Part shown: positions 26,985-34,401 of the stretch, one piece after another
Layout: each line of letters starts with the position of its first letter
Position numbering within the stretch: the stretch's first letter is position 1
Assembly: GCA_041389495.1 (NCBI GenBank)
Contig: JAWKRT010000006.1
Location: forward strand, 1-64,000
Direction of reading: 5' to 3'
Origin: Myxococcota bacterium
Lineage (GTDB): Bacteria; Myxococcota_A; UBA9160; UBA4427
Length of the DNA: 64,000 nt
Program-made: the position numbers and the translations under genes
The notes under the pieces: model-generated
Databases searched by the model: none
Seen by the model: only the letters and a program-made list of their open reading frames with translations
What the model was told of the DNA's origin: nothing

Positions 26985-27931
26985 CCGAACTCGACATCGT
27001 CGTCTCGTGCACGTATCGCAAGCGTGCGCGGAGCGCCGGACGCGGGGTGCCGGAGGCCGAGTGGGCTCGTATGCGCGACGTCGACGGTGCATCGGCGGAT
27101 GAGCGCGTACGAGCTTGGAAGAATCTGTTGCTCGCACGCGCACATCTCCGCGCGCCAGCGAGCGCCATGTACGCCGGCGACCACTGGACCACGGCACTCG
27201 AGCTCCCAAAGCTGGCGGAGCACCAAGGTTGGCAGGCGCGGCTTCACGTTTGTTCCGCGGGCTACGGCTTGATCACACCCGACGAGCCGATCGCACCGTA
27301 CTCGGCAACTTTCAGTCCGAGCCCCGACTTCGTCGGAGGCGCATGCGCCTCGGGCGAAAAAGCTCTCGCTGCGCAGCTTTGGTGGGAGCAAATCACTGGC
27401 GGGAGTGGCATTGCATCTCGATGCACCGGACAGCGGATCATCGTGATCGCGTCGGCCAAATACCTGTCTGCAATCGAAGCCGACGTGCTGGCAGCGGCCA
27501 GCGGGAACCCGGAACGATTGCTCGTCATCTCTTCCGGAGCCAAGAACAGCGGCCCTCTCGGTCGGTTTCTCCTGCCTGCCGACGCTCGCCTGCAGGCACA
27601 GGTTGGGGGTGTTCGCCAGGCTCTCAACGCGCGTCTGGCGCGCGACGTCATCGCGCACCTTGACCCGAACGAGGTGGCGTCCTTCGAAAGGATTCGCGTC
27701 GCATTCAAGCGCAAGCTCACGAGGGCGGCCGCGGTTCCCCACTACGACCGCATCTCGATGGATGACGACGACGTCCGTCAGTACATCGCGAAGCGGTTGG
27801 CGAGCGATGGCCAGTTGAGCCGATCGAGGCTGCTTCGACAGCTCCGCGACAGCGGGCACGCTTGCGAGCAGAAGCGGTTCGGCAACCTATTCAACGAGGT
27901 AAGGAAGCGCGTCCATGCCCAGACCCGCTAG
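26963..27931 (+). CDS. YaaA/DUF6884-like protein, candidate base-processing partner
   Basis: A 322-aa protein. The start is either ATG 26963 or GTG 26978, both overlapping folE2. The N-terminal part resembles the YaaA/DUF6884 fold: ELDIVVSCTYRKR, a helical stretch with MYAGDHWTTALELPKLAE, then LHVCSAGYGLITPDEPIAPY, compared with the SAKYGL...IEPY pattern of that family. The middle has IIVIASAKYLSAIEADVL. The C-terminus (about 250-322) is basic and looks like a small DNA-binding or wHTH module (DDDVRQYIAKRLASDGQLSR). It lies in the operon between folE2 and dpdB (17-bp overlap). In other Dpd systems a protein called DpdC converts inserted preQ0 to the amide form. Whether this is its equivalent is a guess from position only. 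Confidence 0.6.
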   Translation: MDGRGVVAELDIVVSCTYRKRARSAGRGVPEAEWARMRDVDGASADERVRAWKNLLLARAHLRAPASAMYAGDHWTTALELPKLAEHQGWQARLHVCSAGYGLITPDEPIAPYSATFSPSPDFVGGACASGEKALAAQLWWEQITGGSGIASRCTGQRIIVIASAKYLSAIEADVLAAASGNPERLLVISSGAKNSGPLGRFLLPADARLQAQVGGVRQALNARLARDVIAHLDPNEVASFERIRVAFKRKLTRAAAVPHYDRISMDDDDVRQYIAKRLASDGQLSRSRLLRQLRDSGHACEQKRFGNLFNEVRKRVHAQTR

Positions 27932-29054
27932 CAAGCTACGCCGCCGTGCCTTACGGCTCAGGCAACCTGGCGGCCACCCCCTCTATATGTTCAGCCTGCG
28001 TGGCGACGAACTACTTCGTATCGCGGATATCTCGCGTGTGTCGAGATCGGAAGCAGGAAAGCTTCTCGGGTACCAACGGCCTGAGGTACGACGGCACGTC
28101 AAGGACATCGTCGAGTATCTCAACAGCGACGATGTTCTCTTCCCGAACAGCCTCATCCTCGCGCTCGACTCCAAGGTCAAGTTCACGAAAAGCCGTGGTC
28201 CCAACGTAGGTGACGATCTCGTAGAAGCCGGGACTCTTGAGATTCCGCTTCCCAACGAGGATGAGGAGAAGCCGGCCTGGATCGTGGATGGACAGCAGCG
28301 CGCGCTTGCCATCTCGAAGTCGGAGCGAAAGGACTTGGCTGTACCAGTCAATGCATTCGTTGCCGATGCGATCGACCTTCAGCGCGATCAGTTTCTCCGC
28401 GTCAACAACACGCGCCCACTTCCGAGGGGACTCATCACCGAACTCCTCCCGGAAGTGACGACCCCGCTGCCCGCTCGCCTCGCGGCGCGGAAGATTCCCT
28501 CGGCGCTTTGCGATCTCCTCGCAGCGGACGAGGAGTCTCCGTTCTACGGGATGATCCGTCGCGCCTCGACGTCCTCCGACAAGAAGAAGGGAGCCGTCGT
28601 CACCGATACATCTGTCATCAACATGCTCGAGGAGAGCCTGGGCTCTGCCTCCGGCTGTCTCTTTCCGTATCGAAATATCGCGACCGGCGAGACGGACTTT
28701 GACGGAATTCGCAATCTACTGTTCACCTACTGGAGCGCCGTAGCCAACGTCTTCCATGACGCGTGGGGGAAGTCGCCGGGCGAAAGCCGATTGATGCACG
28801 GTACAGGCATCCGATCGATGGGACGCCTCATGGATAAGGTGATGGCGGGTATCGATCCGGCGGATCCGCGTGCGATGAAGAAGGTCGAGAAGGAGCTCGC
28901 GGTCATCGCCCCCGTGTGCCGCTGGACAAGCGGCACTTGGGAAGATCTCAACGATACGCCGTGGGACGCGATCGAGAACACTCCGCGGCACGTGCGCGTT
29001 CTCAGCAACTTTCTCATCCGTACCTATGTGCAGAGCCGCGGGACGAGGTCGTGA
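27915..29054 (+). CDS. dpdB: DpdB-like DGQHR/ParB-type protein 1
   Basis: A 379-aa protein with LLGYQRPEVRRHVKDIVEYL, FPNSLILALDSKVKF and WIVDGQQRALA (DGQQR at 125-129). Next come FLRVNNTRPLPRGLITELLP and ESPFYGMIRRAS, the DndB/DpdB family layout. DpdB is required with DpdA for putting 7-deazaguanine into DNA in studied systems. The family has a ParB/sulfiredoxin-like nucleotide-binding core. The stop overlaps the dpdA GTG by 3 bp, so the two are translationally coupled. A close paralogue follows dpdA. Confidence 0.87.
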   Translation: MPRPASKLRRRALRLRQPGGHPLYMFSLRGDELLRIADISRVSRSEAGKLLGYQRPEVRRHVKDIVEYLNSDDVLFPNSLILALDSKVKFTKSRGPNVGDDLVEAGTLEIPLPNEDEEKPAWIVDGQQRALAISKSERKDLAVPVNAFVADAIDLQRDQFLRVNNTRPLPRGLITELLPEVTTPLPARLAARKIPSALCDLLAADEESPFYGMIRRASTSSDKKKGAVVTDTSVINMLEESLGSASGCLFPYRNIATGETDFDGIRNLLFTYWSAVANVFHDAWGKSPGESRLMHGTGIRSMGRLMDKVMAGIDPADPRAMKKVEKELAVIAPVCRWTSGTWEDLNDTPWDAIENTPRHVRVLSNFLIRTYVQSRGTRS

Positions 29055-30310
29055 AATTCTTTCTCCCGGATAGCTCCGACCTGGTCGACCCTACGTTTGA
29101 CTTTGAATCGGAGAGTCGATCGCTGCATCGAGTGCGGCATCGAGACGACCTCTACGCACACGAGGTCTTCGATTCCCCACCGCTCGACGGCGTGCTCGTG
29201 TCCAAGGGAATCGTCGACGGAATTGCGAGTTCGAGTCGGTACACGATGGCGCAGCGCCAGCGATTGCTCCGAGTCGGCGTGCGCGAGTTCTTTCGCCTCG
29301 ACGAGGGGAAGCGCGGTATCCGAATCGAAGCCATGGGAGACTGCGGCGCGTTTTCGTACGTCAACGAACGAAAACCGCCGTACACCGTCGAGGAAGTCCT
29401 CGATTTCTATTCCTTGTGTGGATTCGATTCTGGGCTTTCGGTGGATCACGTGATCCTGCCGTATCAGGCGGATCTCGATTGCGGACTTCCCGGTGTCAAT
29501 GCGCCACCTCGTGACTGGACCGAGCGACAGCAACTCACGATCGAGCTCGCCTCGTCGTTCCTCAAGGAGCACCGAGCTCGTAGGGATCGCTTCGTCGCGA
29601 TCGGCGTCGCTCAGGGCTGGAGCCCGAAGTCTTACGCCGAGGCCGTGGTCGCGCTCCAGAAGCAAGGCTACCGACGTATCGCGATCGGAGGCATCGTGCC
29701 TCTCAAAACGCATGAACTCATGGAGGTGATGGAGGCGGTCGCCGGTGTACGACGCGACGCAACTCAATTTCACCTTCTGGGCGTTTCGCGATGTGAGAGG
29801 CTCGTGGAGCTATCGCGGTTCGGTGCGACAAGCTTCGACAGCACCTCTCCTCTTCGGCAAGCCTTCAAAGACAACACGGACAACTACCACACACATCATG
29901 TAAGGCGCCGAACGTACACCGCGATTCGCGTTCCGCAGGTTGAGGGTAACCCCAAGGTCCAGCGAGCGATCGCGGCGGGCCGCCTCGAGTTCGAACAAGC
30001 GCGGAAACTCGAGCAACGAGCGCTCCAGACGCTCATCGAGTTTGATCGTCGCGCTGCAACCGTCGAGGATTGCCTCAACGACTTGCGGGAGTACTCGAAC
30101 CTAGTCGGACTCGATAAGGAGTTCCGGGAGTCGTCCTATCGGCGGACTCTCGAGGATCGTCCGTGGAAGAACTGCAAGTGCCGAGTGTGCAAGGACCTCG
30201 GCATTCATGTCGCGATCTTCAGGGGCGCGGAGAGAAATCGGCGTCGCGGATTTCACAACATCTATGCGCTGTATGAACGACTTAAGCGCGAACGCGCCAA
30301 GTCGTGCTGA
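29051..30310 (+). CDS. dpdA: DNA 7-deazaguanine transglycosylase DpdA
   Basis: A 419-aa relative of tRNA-guanine transglycosylase that swaps guanine in DNA for preQ0. The N-terminal KFFLPDSSDLVDPTFDF and RDDLYAHEVF are the DpdA hallmark. Enzyme residues: GDCGAFSYVNE (D97, substrate-binding position), IAIGGIVPLKT (212-221), GATSFDSTSP (D263, likely nucleophile), and a CxCx2C...H zinc site (C375, C377, C380, H402). It lacks ordinary tRNA-TGT motifs such as DSGGFQ. The GTG start sits inside the dpdB stop. It is the core of the island's modification machinery. Confidence 0.93.
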   Translation: MKFFLPDSSDLVDPTFDFESESRSLHRVRHRDDLYAHEVFDSPPLDGVLVSKGIVDGIASSSRYTMAQRQRLLRVGVREFFRLDEGKRGIRIEAMGDCGAFSYVNERKPPYTVEEVLDFYSLCGFDSGLSVDHVILPYQADLDCGLPGVNAPPRDWTERQQLTIELASSFLKEHRARRDRFVAIGVAQGWSPKSYAEAVVALQKQGYRRIAIGGIVPLKTHELMEVMEAVAGVRRDATQFHLLGVSRCERLVELSRFGATSFDSTSPLRQAFKDNTDNYHTHHVRRRTYTAIRVPQVEGNPKVQRAIAAGRLEFEQARKLEQRALQTLIEFDRRAATVEDCLNDLREYSNLVGLDKEFRESSYRRTLEDRPWKNCKCRVCKDLGIHVAIFRGAERNRRRGFHNIYALYERLKRERAKSC

Positions 30311-30331
30311 ACGCCGAGGGGCAATGTTGCT

Positions 30332-31462
30332 ATGCCGACCAAGAGCCAAACGACGACAGAACTCTCCATCCCGGCGATTCGCGTCGAACAGGGCAAGAAC
30401 CGCTTCCTCTACACGTTTGCGGTCGATGGCAAGATCGTTCCGAAGTTCGCGACCGTGTCGAGAATCAAGCGCACGGCGAGCGGCGAAGTTGCCGGCTACC
30501 AGCGACCGGAGATTCTCTCGCACATCGCCGAGATTCGAGCCTATCTAGAATCTGAGGAACCGATGGTTCCCAACGCGGTCGTAGTCGCTTTCGATGCGCG
30601 CGTAACGTTCAGACCCGACGAGCGCGCCAGTGGGTTCGCGATTCCTGGAACACTCTCGATTCCCATCGATAGCGAGCTCGCCGACTTCGAGAAGCCGGGC
30701 TGGGTCGTCGACGGCCAACAGCGACTCGCGGCGATCCGAGATGCGCGAATCGATCGATTTCCGATCTGTGCAGTGTCTTTCATCGCAGATGACCTTCGCG
30801 ACCAGGCGGAGCAGTTCATTCTCGTGAACTCGACGAAGCCCCTTCCGAAGGGACTCATCTACGAATTGCTGCCATCGACCGCAGCACAACTCCCATCGCT
30901 TCTTCAGCGTCGTCGACTTCCCGCTCTACTTCTCGAGCGGCTCAACACCGACGCCGATTCGCCGCTACACGGGATGATCCGCACCCCAACCATTCCGACT
31001 GGCATCATCAAGGACAACTCCATCCTACGCATGATCGAGAACAGCCTCACGGACGGTGCCCTCTATCGCTTCCGAGCGAGTCCGGCCGACGAGGACGATC
31101 TCGAGTCCATGTTGCGCGTGTTGAACAGCTTTTGGGCCGCCGTCGCGTCTGTCTTCAAGACCGCCTGGGGGATTTCGCCGCGACGCTCGCGGCTCATGCA
31201 TGGCGCCGGAATCGTAAGCATGGGCTTCGTCATGGATGCGATCGCAGACCGCCACTGCGAGACCGGTATTCCTGACGCCACGGCTTTTGAAGCAGACATC
31301 CAGCCTCTCGCCGATGTCTGCCGCTGGACCGATGGCTACTGGGACTTTGGTCCCGGCGCACAGCGCAAGTGGAACGAGTTACAGAACACGCACAAGGACA
31401 TCCAGCTCCTCGCGAACTACCTGCTCGTTCAGTACAGGGCGAGGGTCTGGGATCGCGAATAG
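30332..31462 (+). CDS. DpdB-like DGQHR/ParB-type protein 2
   Basis: A 376-aa paralogue of the protein at 27915-29054 with the same blocks: VAGYQRPEILSHIAEIRAYL, VPNAVVVAFDARVTF, GWVVDGQQRLAA (DGQQR at 127-131), ILVNSTKPLPKGLIYELLP, DSPLHGMIRTP and LFNSLTD-like ENSLTDGALYRF. It starts 21 bp after dpdA behind GAGGGGC. The two differ widely in sequence while keeping every motif, so this is not a recent duplication. Possible roles are a heteromeric DpdB, a regulator like DndB, or a partner for a different target. It is the last intact gene of the island. Confidence 0.85.
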   Translation: MPTKSQTTTELSIPAIRVEQGKNRFLYTFAVDGKIVPKFATVSRIKRTASGEVAGYQRPEILSHIAEIRAYLESEEPMVPNAVVVAFDARVTFRPDERASGFAIPGTLSIPIDSELADFEKPGWVVDGQQRLAAIRDARIDRFPICAVSFIADDLRDQAEQFILVNSTKPLPKGLIYELLPSTAAQLPSLLQRRRLPALLLERLNTDADSPLHGMIRTPTIPTGIIKDNSILRMIENSLTDGALYRFRASPADEDDLESMLRVLNSFWAAVASVFKTAWGISPRRSRLMHGAGIVSMGFVMDAIADRHCETGIPDATAFEADIQPLADVCRWTDGYWDFGPGAQRKWNELQNTHKDIQLLANYLLVQYRARVWDRE

Positions 31463-31823
31463 CCGGACGCGCTACACCGAGTGTCTGAACTCGATCGGTT
31501 GGCACACTCGATCTACGTGCGACGCGAGACGGATCGCATTCTCCGCGCGGTGAAGGCCGCGGAAGAGCTCGGCATTCTCGGGATTGCGGCTCAGCGAAGA
31601 GAACTCGGGCTGCACAGATGGCCTTCCGCAAGACTTCAAGAAGTCCCGCCGCCGCCGAGGGCGCTCACGCAGTGCTCCGTCTATTCAGTCCTGCAGACAT
31701 CGTTCTCGCCGCACCGACTGGCCGGGATCGGCGATCCGAGTACTAGACGCGCATTCGCGCCAAAGAGGGCCGGGCCAAGACGAGGCGGGGCGTCCTCACT
31801 CGCAAGGAGATTGCCGGGTCTGG
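31463..31823. other. Decayed island sequence before the integrase remnant
   Basis: About 360 bp with no intact gene. A plus-strand frame from GTG 31481 reads VSELDRLAHSIYVRRETDRI... and then degenerates. It could be part of a former recombinase or another lost gene. I see no RNA gene or clear regulatory site. Confidence 0.4.
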
Positions 31824-32040
31824 CTCTATGAGGGCACAAAGCACGCGTTCGCAACGGATGCGCTCCGGCGCGGCGTGTGCCGGAGTGACATCGTCAACGC
31901 GTTCCTGGGAACAGATCGCAGGCGTCCAAGCAGCGCTACGCGCGCCTTGCAGACAACGCGATGCTGGACGTGCGCTCCGACCCTGCCGACGAGGCCTGGC
32001 TACAAGCCGGCGACAAGGACTCGGAAGGCAAAATCGAGCG
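31824..32040 (+). pseudogene. Tyrosine recombinase (integrase) C-terminal remnant
   Basis: One frame reads LYEGTKHAFATDALRRGV... and NAFLGTDRRR, the C-terminal HxxR/GH region of phage-type integrases with the usual TRH changed to TKH and LGH to LGT. About 5 bp later another frame gives QRYARLADNAMLDV, which holds the catalytic Tyr context. The two parts are separated by a frameshift and the N-terminal catalytic half is not found. It lies directly before the tRNA attachment site, where such genes sit, and was probably the island's own integrase. Confidence 0.72.
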
Positions 32041-32052
32041 ATATCGCGGTGT

Positions 32053-32081
32053 TCGTGGTGGGCCCTCCAGGATTCGAACCT
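32053..32081. repeat. Proximal attachment-site repeat (inside tRNA 3' end)
   Basis: Identical over 29 bp to 21437-21465. It covers the CCA, acceptor 3' strand and 3' T-arm of the intact tRNA gene plus 3 bp beyond, so integration here left the tRNA complete. Confidence 0.88.
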
Positions 32082-32131
32082 GGGACCGTCCGGGTATGAG
32101 CCGGTTGCTCTGACCGCTGAGCTAAGGGCCC
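32056..32131 (-). tRNA. tRNA with CAT anticodon (elongator Met or Ile2)
   Basis: A 76-nt cloverleaf including encoded CCA. Acceptor GGGCCCT pairs with AGGGCCC, the D-stem is GCTC/GAGC, the anticodon stem CCGG/CCGG carries loop CTCATAC (anticodon CAT at 32096-32098), the T-stem is CCAGG/CCTGG and the loop is TTCGAAT. Initiator tRNA is excluded because base 1 pairs with base 72 and the GGG/CCC anticodon-stem pairs are absent. Elongator Met versus lysidine-modified Ile2 cannot be decided by eye. The outermost anticodon-stem pair is A-A. It is the integration site of the island. Confidence 0.93.
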
Positions 32132-32291
32132 GGGCGGCGCAGTCTACCTGTGTCGTTCGGCACGCGCGCGGCATTGGGGCATCTGCGCGAGGATCCGGCC
32201 GCTCGCAGGCCTTCCCTGTGGTTGGGGACGCGGCCCGCGCGCGGTGCGGCGCGAACCGGGATCAGCCCAGGACGCAGGAGAAGGAACGGCG

Positions 32292-33404
32292 ATGCGACAG
32301 AGCTTCGGAGCGGCTTCGGCCGCGGTGACGATGGTGGCGACGGGATGGCTCGCGGCGGCGTGCGCGATGCCGCCGCTCGCCGAGAAGGCGCCGATGAACG
32401 TGGGCCCCGTGGCGATCGAGCGCGGCGAGTGGCGCACGATGGACAACGTCGTGATCGTGACCGACGGGTCGGGCACGACGTATGCGGACGAGAGCTTCCC
32501 GACCGGGAAGGCGCTCTCGCAGGCGACGGCGTCGGCGCTGCCCGAGAAGGGCGCGCGCGCGAAGTCGACGACGTACAACGCGGGCAACATCGGCTTCGGC
32601 GGCGACGCGCGCGTCGGCCGGGCGCTCGCGCCCTTCGACCGCGCGGCGCTGCGCGCGGGCGTCGACGCGACGCACGTGATGGGCCGCGTCGACGGCGGCG
32701 GCGGCGACACGCCGCTCCACGCCGTGCTCGGCGAGGTCGGCGAGCAGCTCGCGGGGAAGAGCGGCCCGGCCGCCGTCATCCTCTACACCGACGGCGACGT
32801 GCACTGCGCGAAGCAGACGGTCGACGCGGCGCGCGCGCTCGCGGCGTCGCGCTCCGATGCGGTGTGCATCCACGCGGTGCGCATCGGCGCGCGCGACGGC
32901 GGCGAGCAGGTGCTGCGCGACGTCGTGGCCGCGGGCTCGAGCTGCGGCAGCTACCGCGCGGCGGCCGACGTCGCGAGCCCGAACGCGCTCGCGAGCTTCG
33001 TGCACGGCGTGATGGTGGGCGCGGCCCCGGCCGCGCCCGCACCGCGCGCGGCCGGCCCGAACGCCTGCGAGGGCATGGTGCTCGAGGGCGTCGAGTTCGC
33101 GACGAACCGCGCCGACCTCGTCGGCCGCAGCCCGGCGATCCTCGACGCGGCCGCGCAGCAGCTCGCGGCCTGCCCGGACGTGCGGCTCGTCGTCGAGGGC
33201 CACACGGATTCGCAGGGCGCGGCCGAGTACAACCAGGGTCTCTCGGAGCGCCGCGCGGCCTCGGTGCGCAGCTTCCTCGTCGGGGCCGGCGTCGAGGCGT
33301 CGCGGCTCACGTCGGTGGGCGTCGGCGAGGAGCGCCCGATCGCGACGAACGACACGGCGGAGGGCCGCCAGCGCAACCGGCGCGTCGAGCTGCGCGTTCG
33401 TTAG
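32292..33404 (+). CDS. VWA-OmpA family lipoprotein
   Basis: A 370-aa protein with a signal peptide and lipobox-like LAAACA, so probably a lipoprotein. The middle, about 40-240, is a von Willebrand A-like domain: VVIVTDGSGTTYADESF carries a MIDAS-like DGSGT, and later ILYTDGDVHC. The C-terminal OmpA domain is typical: VEFATNRADL, VVEGHTDSQGAAEYN, LSERRAASVRSFL, GVGEERPIATNDTAEGRQRNRRVEL, which binds peptidoglycan. It likely sits in the periplasm tethered to an outer or inner membrane. ATG 32292 follows AGGAGAAGGA. A strong terminator follows. Confidence 0.88.
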   Translation: MRQSFGAASAAVTMVATGWLAAACAMPPLAEKAPMNVGPVAIERGEWRTMDNVVIVTDGSGTTYADESFPTGKALSQATASALPEKGARAKSTTYNAGNIGFGGDARVGRALAPFDRAALRAGVDATHVMGRVDGGGGDTPLHAVLGEVGEQLAGKSGPAAVILYTDGDVHCAKQTVDAARALAASRSDAVCIHAVRIGARDGGEQVLRDVVAAGSSCGSYRAAADVASPNALASFVHGVMVGAAPAAPAPRAAGPNACEGMVLEGVEFATNRADLVGRSPAILDAAAQQLAACPDVRLVVEGHTDSQGAAEYNQGLSERRAASVRSFLVGAGVEASRLTSVGVGEERPIATNDTAEGRQRNRRVELRVR

Positions 33405-33425
33405 TTCGCGGCTCCGAAGGTACGA

Positions 33426-33457
33426 GGGCCGGCGCGCTCCGCGCGCCGGCCCTTCTT
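33426..33457 (+). terminator. Intrinsic terminator after the VWA-OmpA gene
   Basis: A perfect 11-bp GC stem (33426-33436 with 33442-33452), a 5-base loop, then TTCTT. It lies 22 bp after the stop codon. It has the typical form of a Rho-independent terminator. Confidence 0.8.
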
Positions 33458-33553
33458 CGTCTCCCGCGCCGGGCCGAACGGCCCCTTCCCTCCGCGCGCC
33501 ATCCATACGACGGTGTCCTCGCGAGGCGCGGTCTCGCGAGGAGTCCGTCCGCG

Positions 33554-34395
33554 ATGCCCCGCTCGCTCTCGACGCTCGCCCCGCTCCTGTGCTCGCTCGC
33601 CTTCGCCTTCGCGCACGCACCGACCGCCGCAGCGCAGATCGCGTGCGGCGACGTGCTCGGCCCCGGCGGCGAGTTCGAGCTCACGACGAACCGGGCGTGT
33701 CGATCTCGAGCCCGGGGAACCGCTTCGCGAACGTCGCCGTGCGCGACGCGGGCGGACAGGGCTTCGTCGTCGCCACTTCCGCGAGCGACGGACAGCGCTT
33801 CGAGCGCTGCTCGACGCTGCGCACGACGTTGAGCGGCTTCGACCTCGGCTCCGACGCGCACCAGCTGCGCGACGTCTCGGCCGTCGGGACGCAGGACCCG
33901 AACGCGGTCGGCTTCCGTCTCTCGGGCAGCGGCGTGCGACTCGAGCGCGCGAAGGCGAGTGCGACCGCCAACCACGGCGTGTGGCGGACCGGCGACGGAC
34001 ATCGCCTGAAGGACGTCGCCGTCGGCAACGCCATGAGCTACGGCATCCTCCTCGACGCGAACGACTGCTCGCTCCAGCAGATCCACGTCGAAGGCTCGAT
34101 GTTCCACGGGCTCTTCGTGCACGGCGATCGCAACGAGCTCGTCGACGTCCGGTCCCACGCGAACGGCTCGCACGGCATCTACCTGCGCGGCGACGGCAAC
34201 TCGCTGAAGAAGGCGTTCGTCGGCGGAAGCGTCGGGAGCGGCATCGTGGTCTTCAACGACGCGACGCACACGCATGTCCAGTCGAGCACGTCGACGGGCC
34301 ACGTCTCGAGCGACGCGTTCGACTTCTCCGTGTGCGGCGCGACCGCCTGGCAGTCGAACGTGTTCGGCTCGATCAACGACCCCTGCGGGCTGTAG
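33554..34395 (+). pseudogene. Secreted beta-helix protein gene, broken near its N-terminus
   Basis: ATG 33554 encodes a clear signal peptide (MPRSLSTLAPLLCSLAFAFA...AAAQIACGD) and VLGPGGEFELTTN. At about 33695-33705 the sensible frame jumps to GVSISSPGNRFANVAVRDAG, which then runs through parallel beta-helix repeats (GFDLGSDAHQLRDVSAV, GVWRTGDGHRLKDVAVGN, GLFVHGDRNELVDVRSHA, GIYLRGDGNSLKKAF) to the stop at 34395. A short deletion removing the first coils would explain this. Without repair the exported product cannot be made. Function unknown; such proteins often bind or cut polysaccharide. Confidence 0.65.
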
Positions 34396-34401
34396 CCACG
34401 C

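Larger units (their letters stand above)
21437..32081. mobile_element. tRNA-integrated genomic island carrying a 7-deazaguanine DNA modification system
   Basis: The segment between two identical 29-bp direct repeats (21437-21465 and 32053-32081), the right one being the 3' end of a tRNA gene. Inside, base composition drops (33/60 G+C in the line 22981-23040 against 48/60 at 12961-13020). All recognisable genes lie on the plus strand. Cargo is a DGQHR protein, an HNH nuclease, queC-queE-queD-folE2, a YaaA-like protein, two dpdB-like genes and dpdA. A frameshifted tyrosine recombinase remnant abuts the tRNA. The tRNA reads leftward into the island, so its 3' end was the attachment site and the distal copy at 21437 is the displaced original. 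With the integrase broken, the island is probably fixed. Confidence 0.88.

Noticed and set aside
31481..31831. 116-codon plus-strand frame after the second dpdB-like gene as a real gene
   Set aside because: After about 50 residues the translation becomes low-complexity, and its 3' end lies within the integrase remnant in another frame. More likely decayed sequence.
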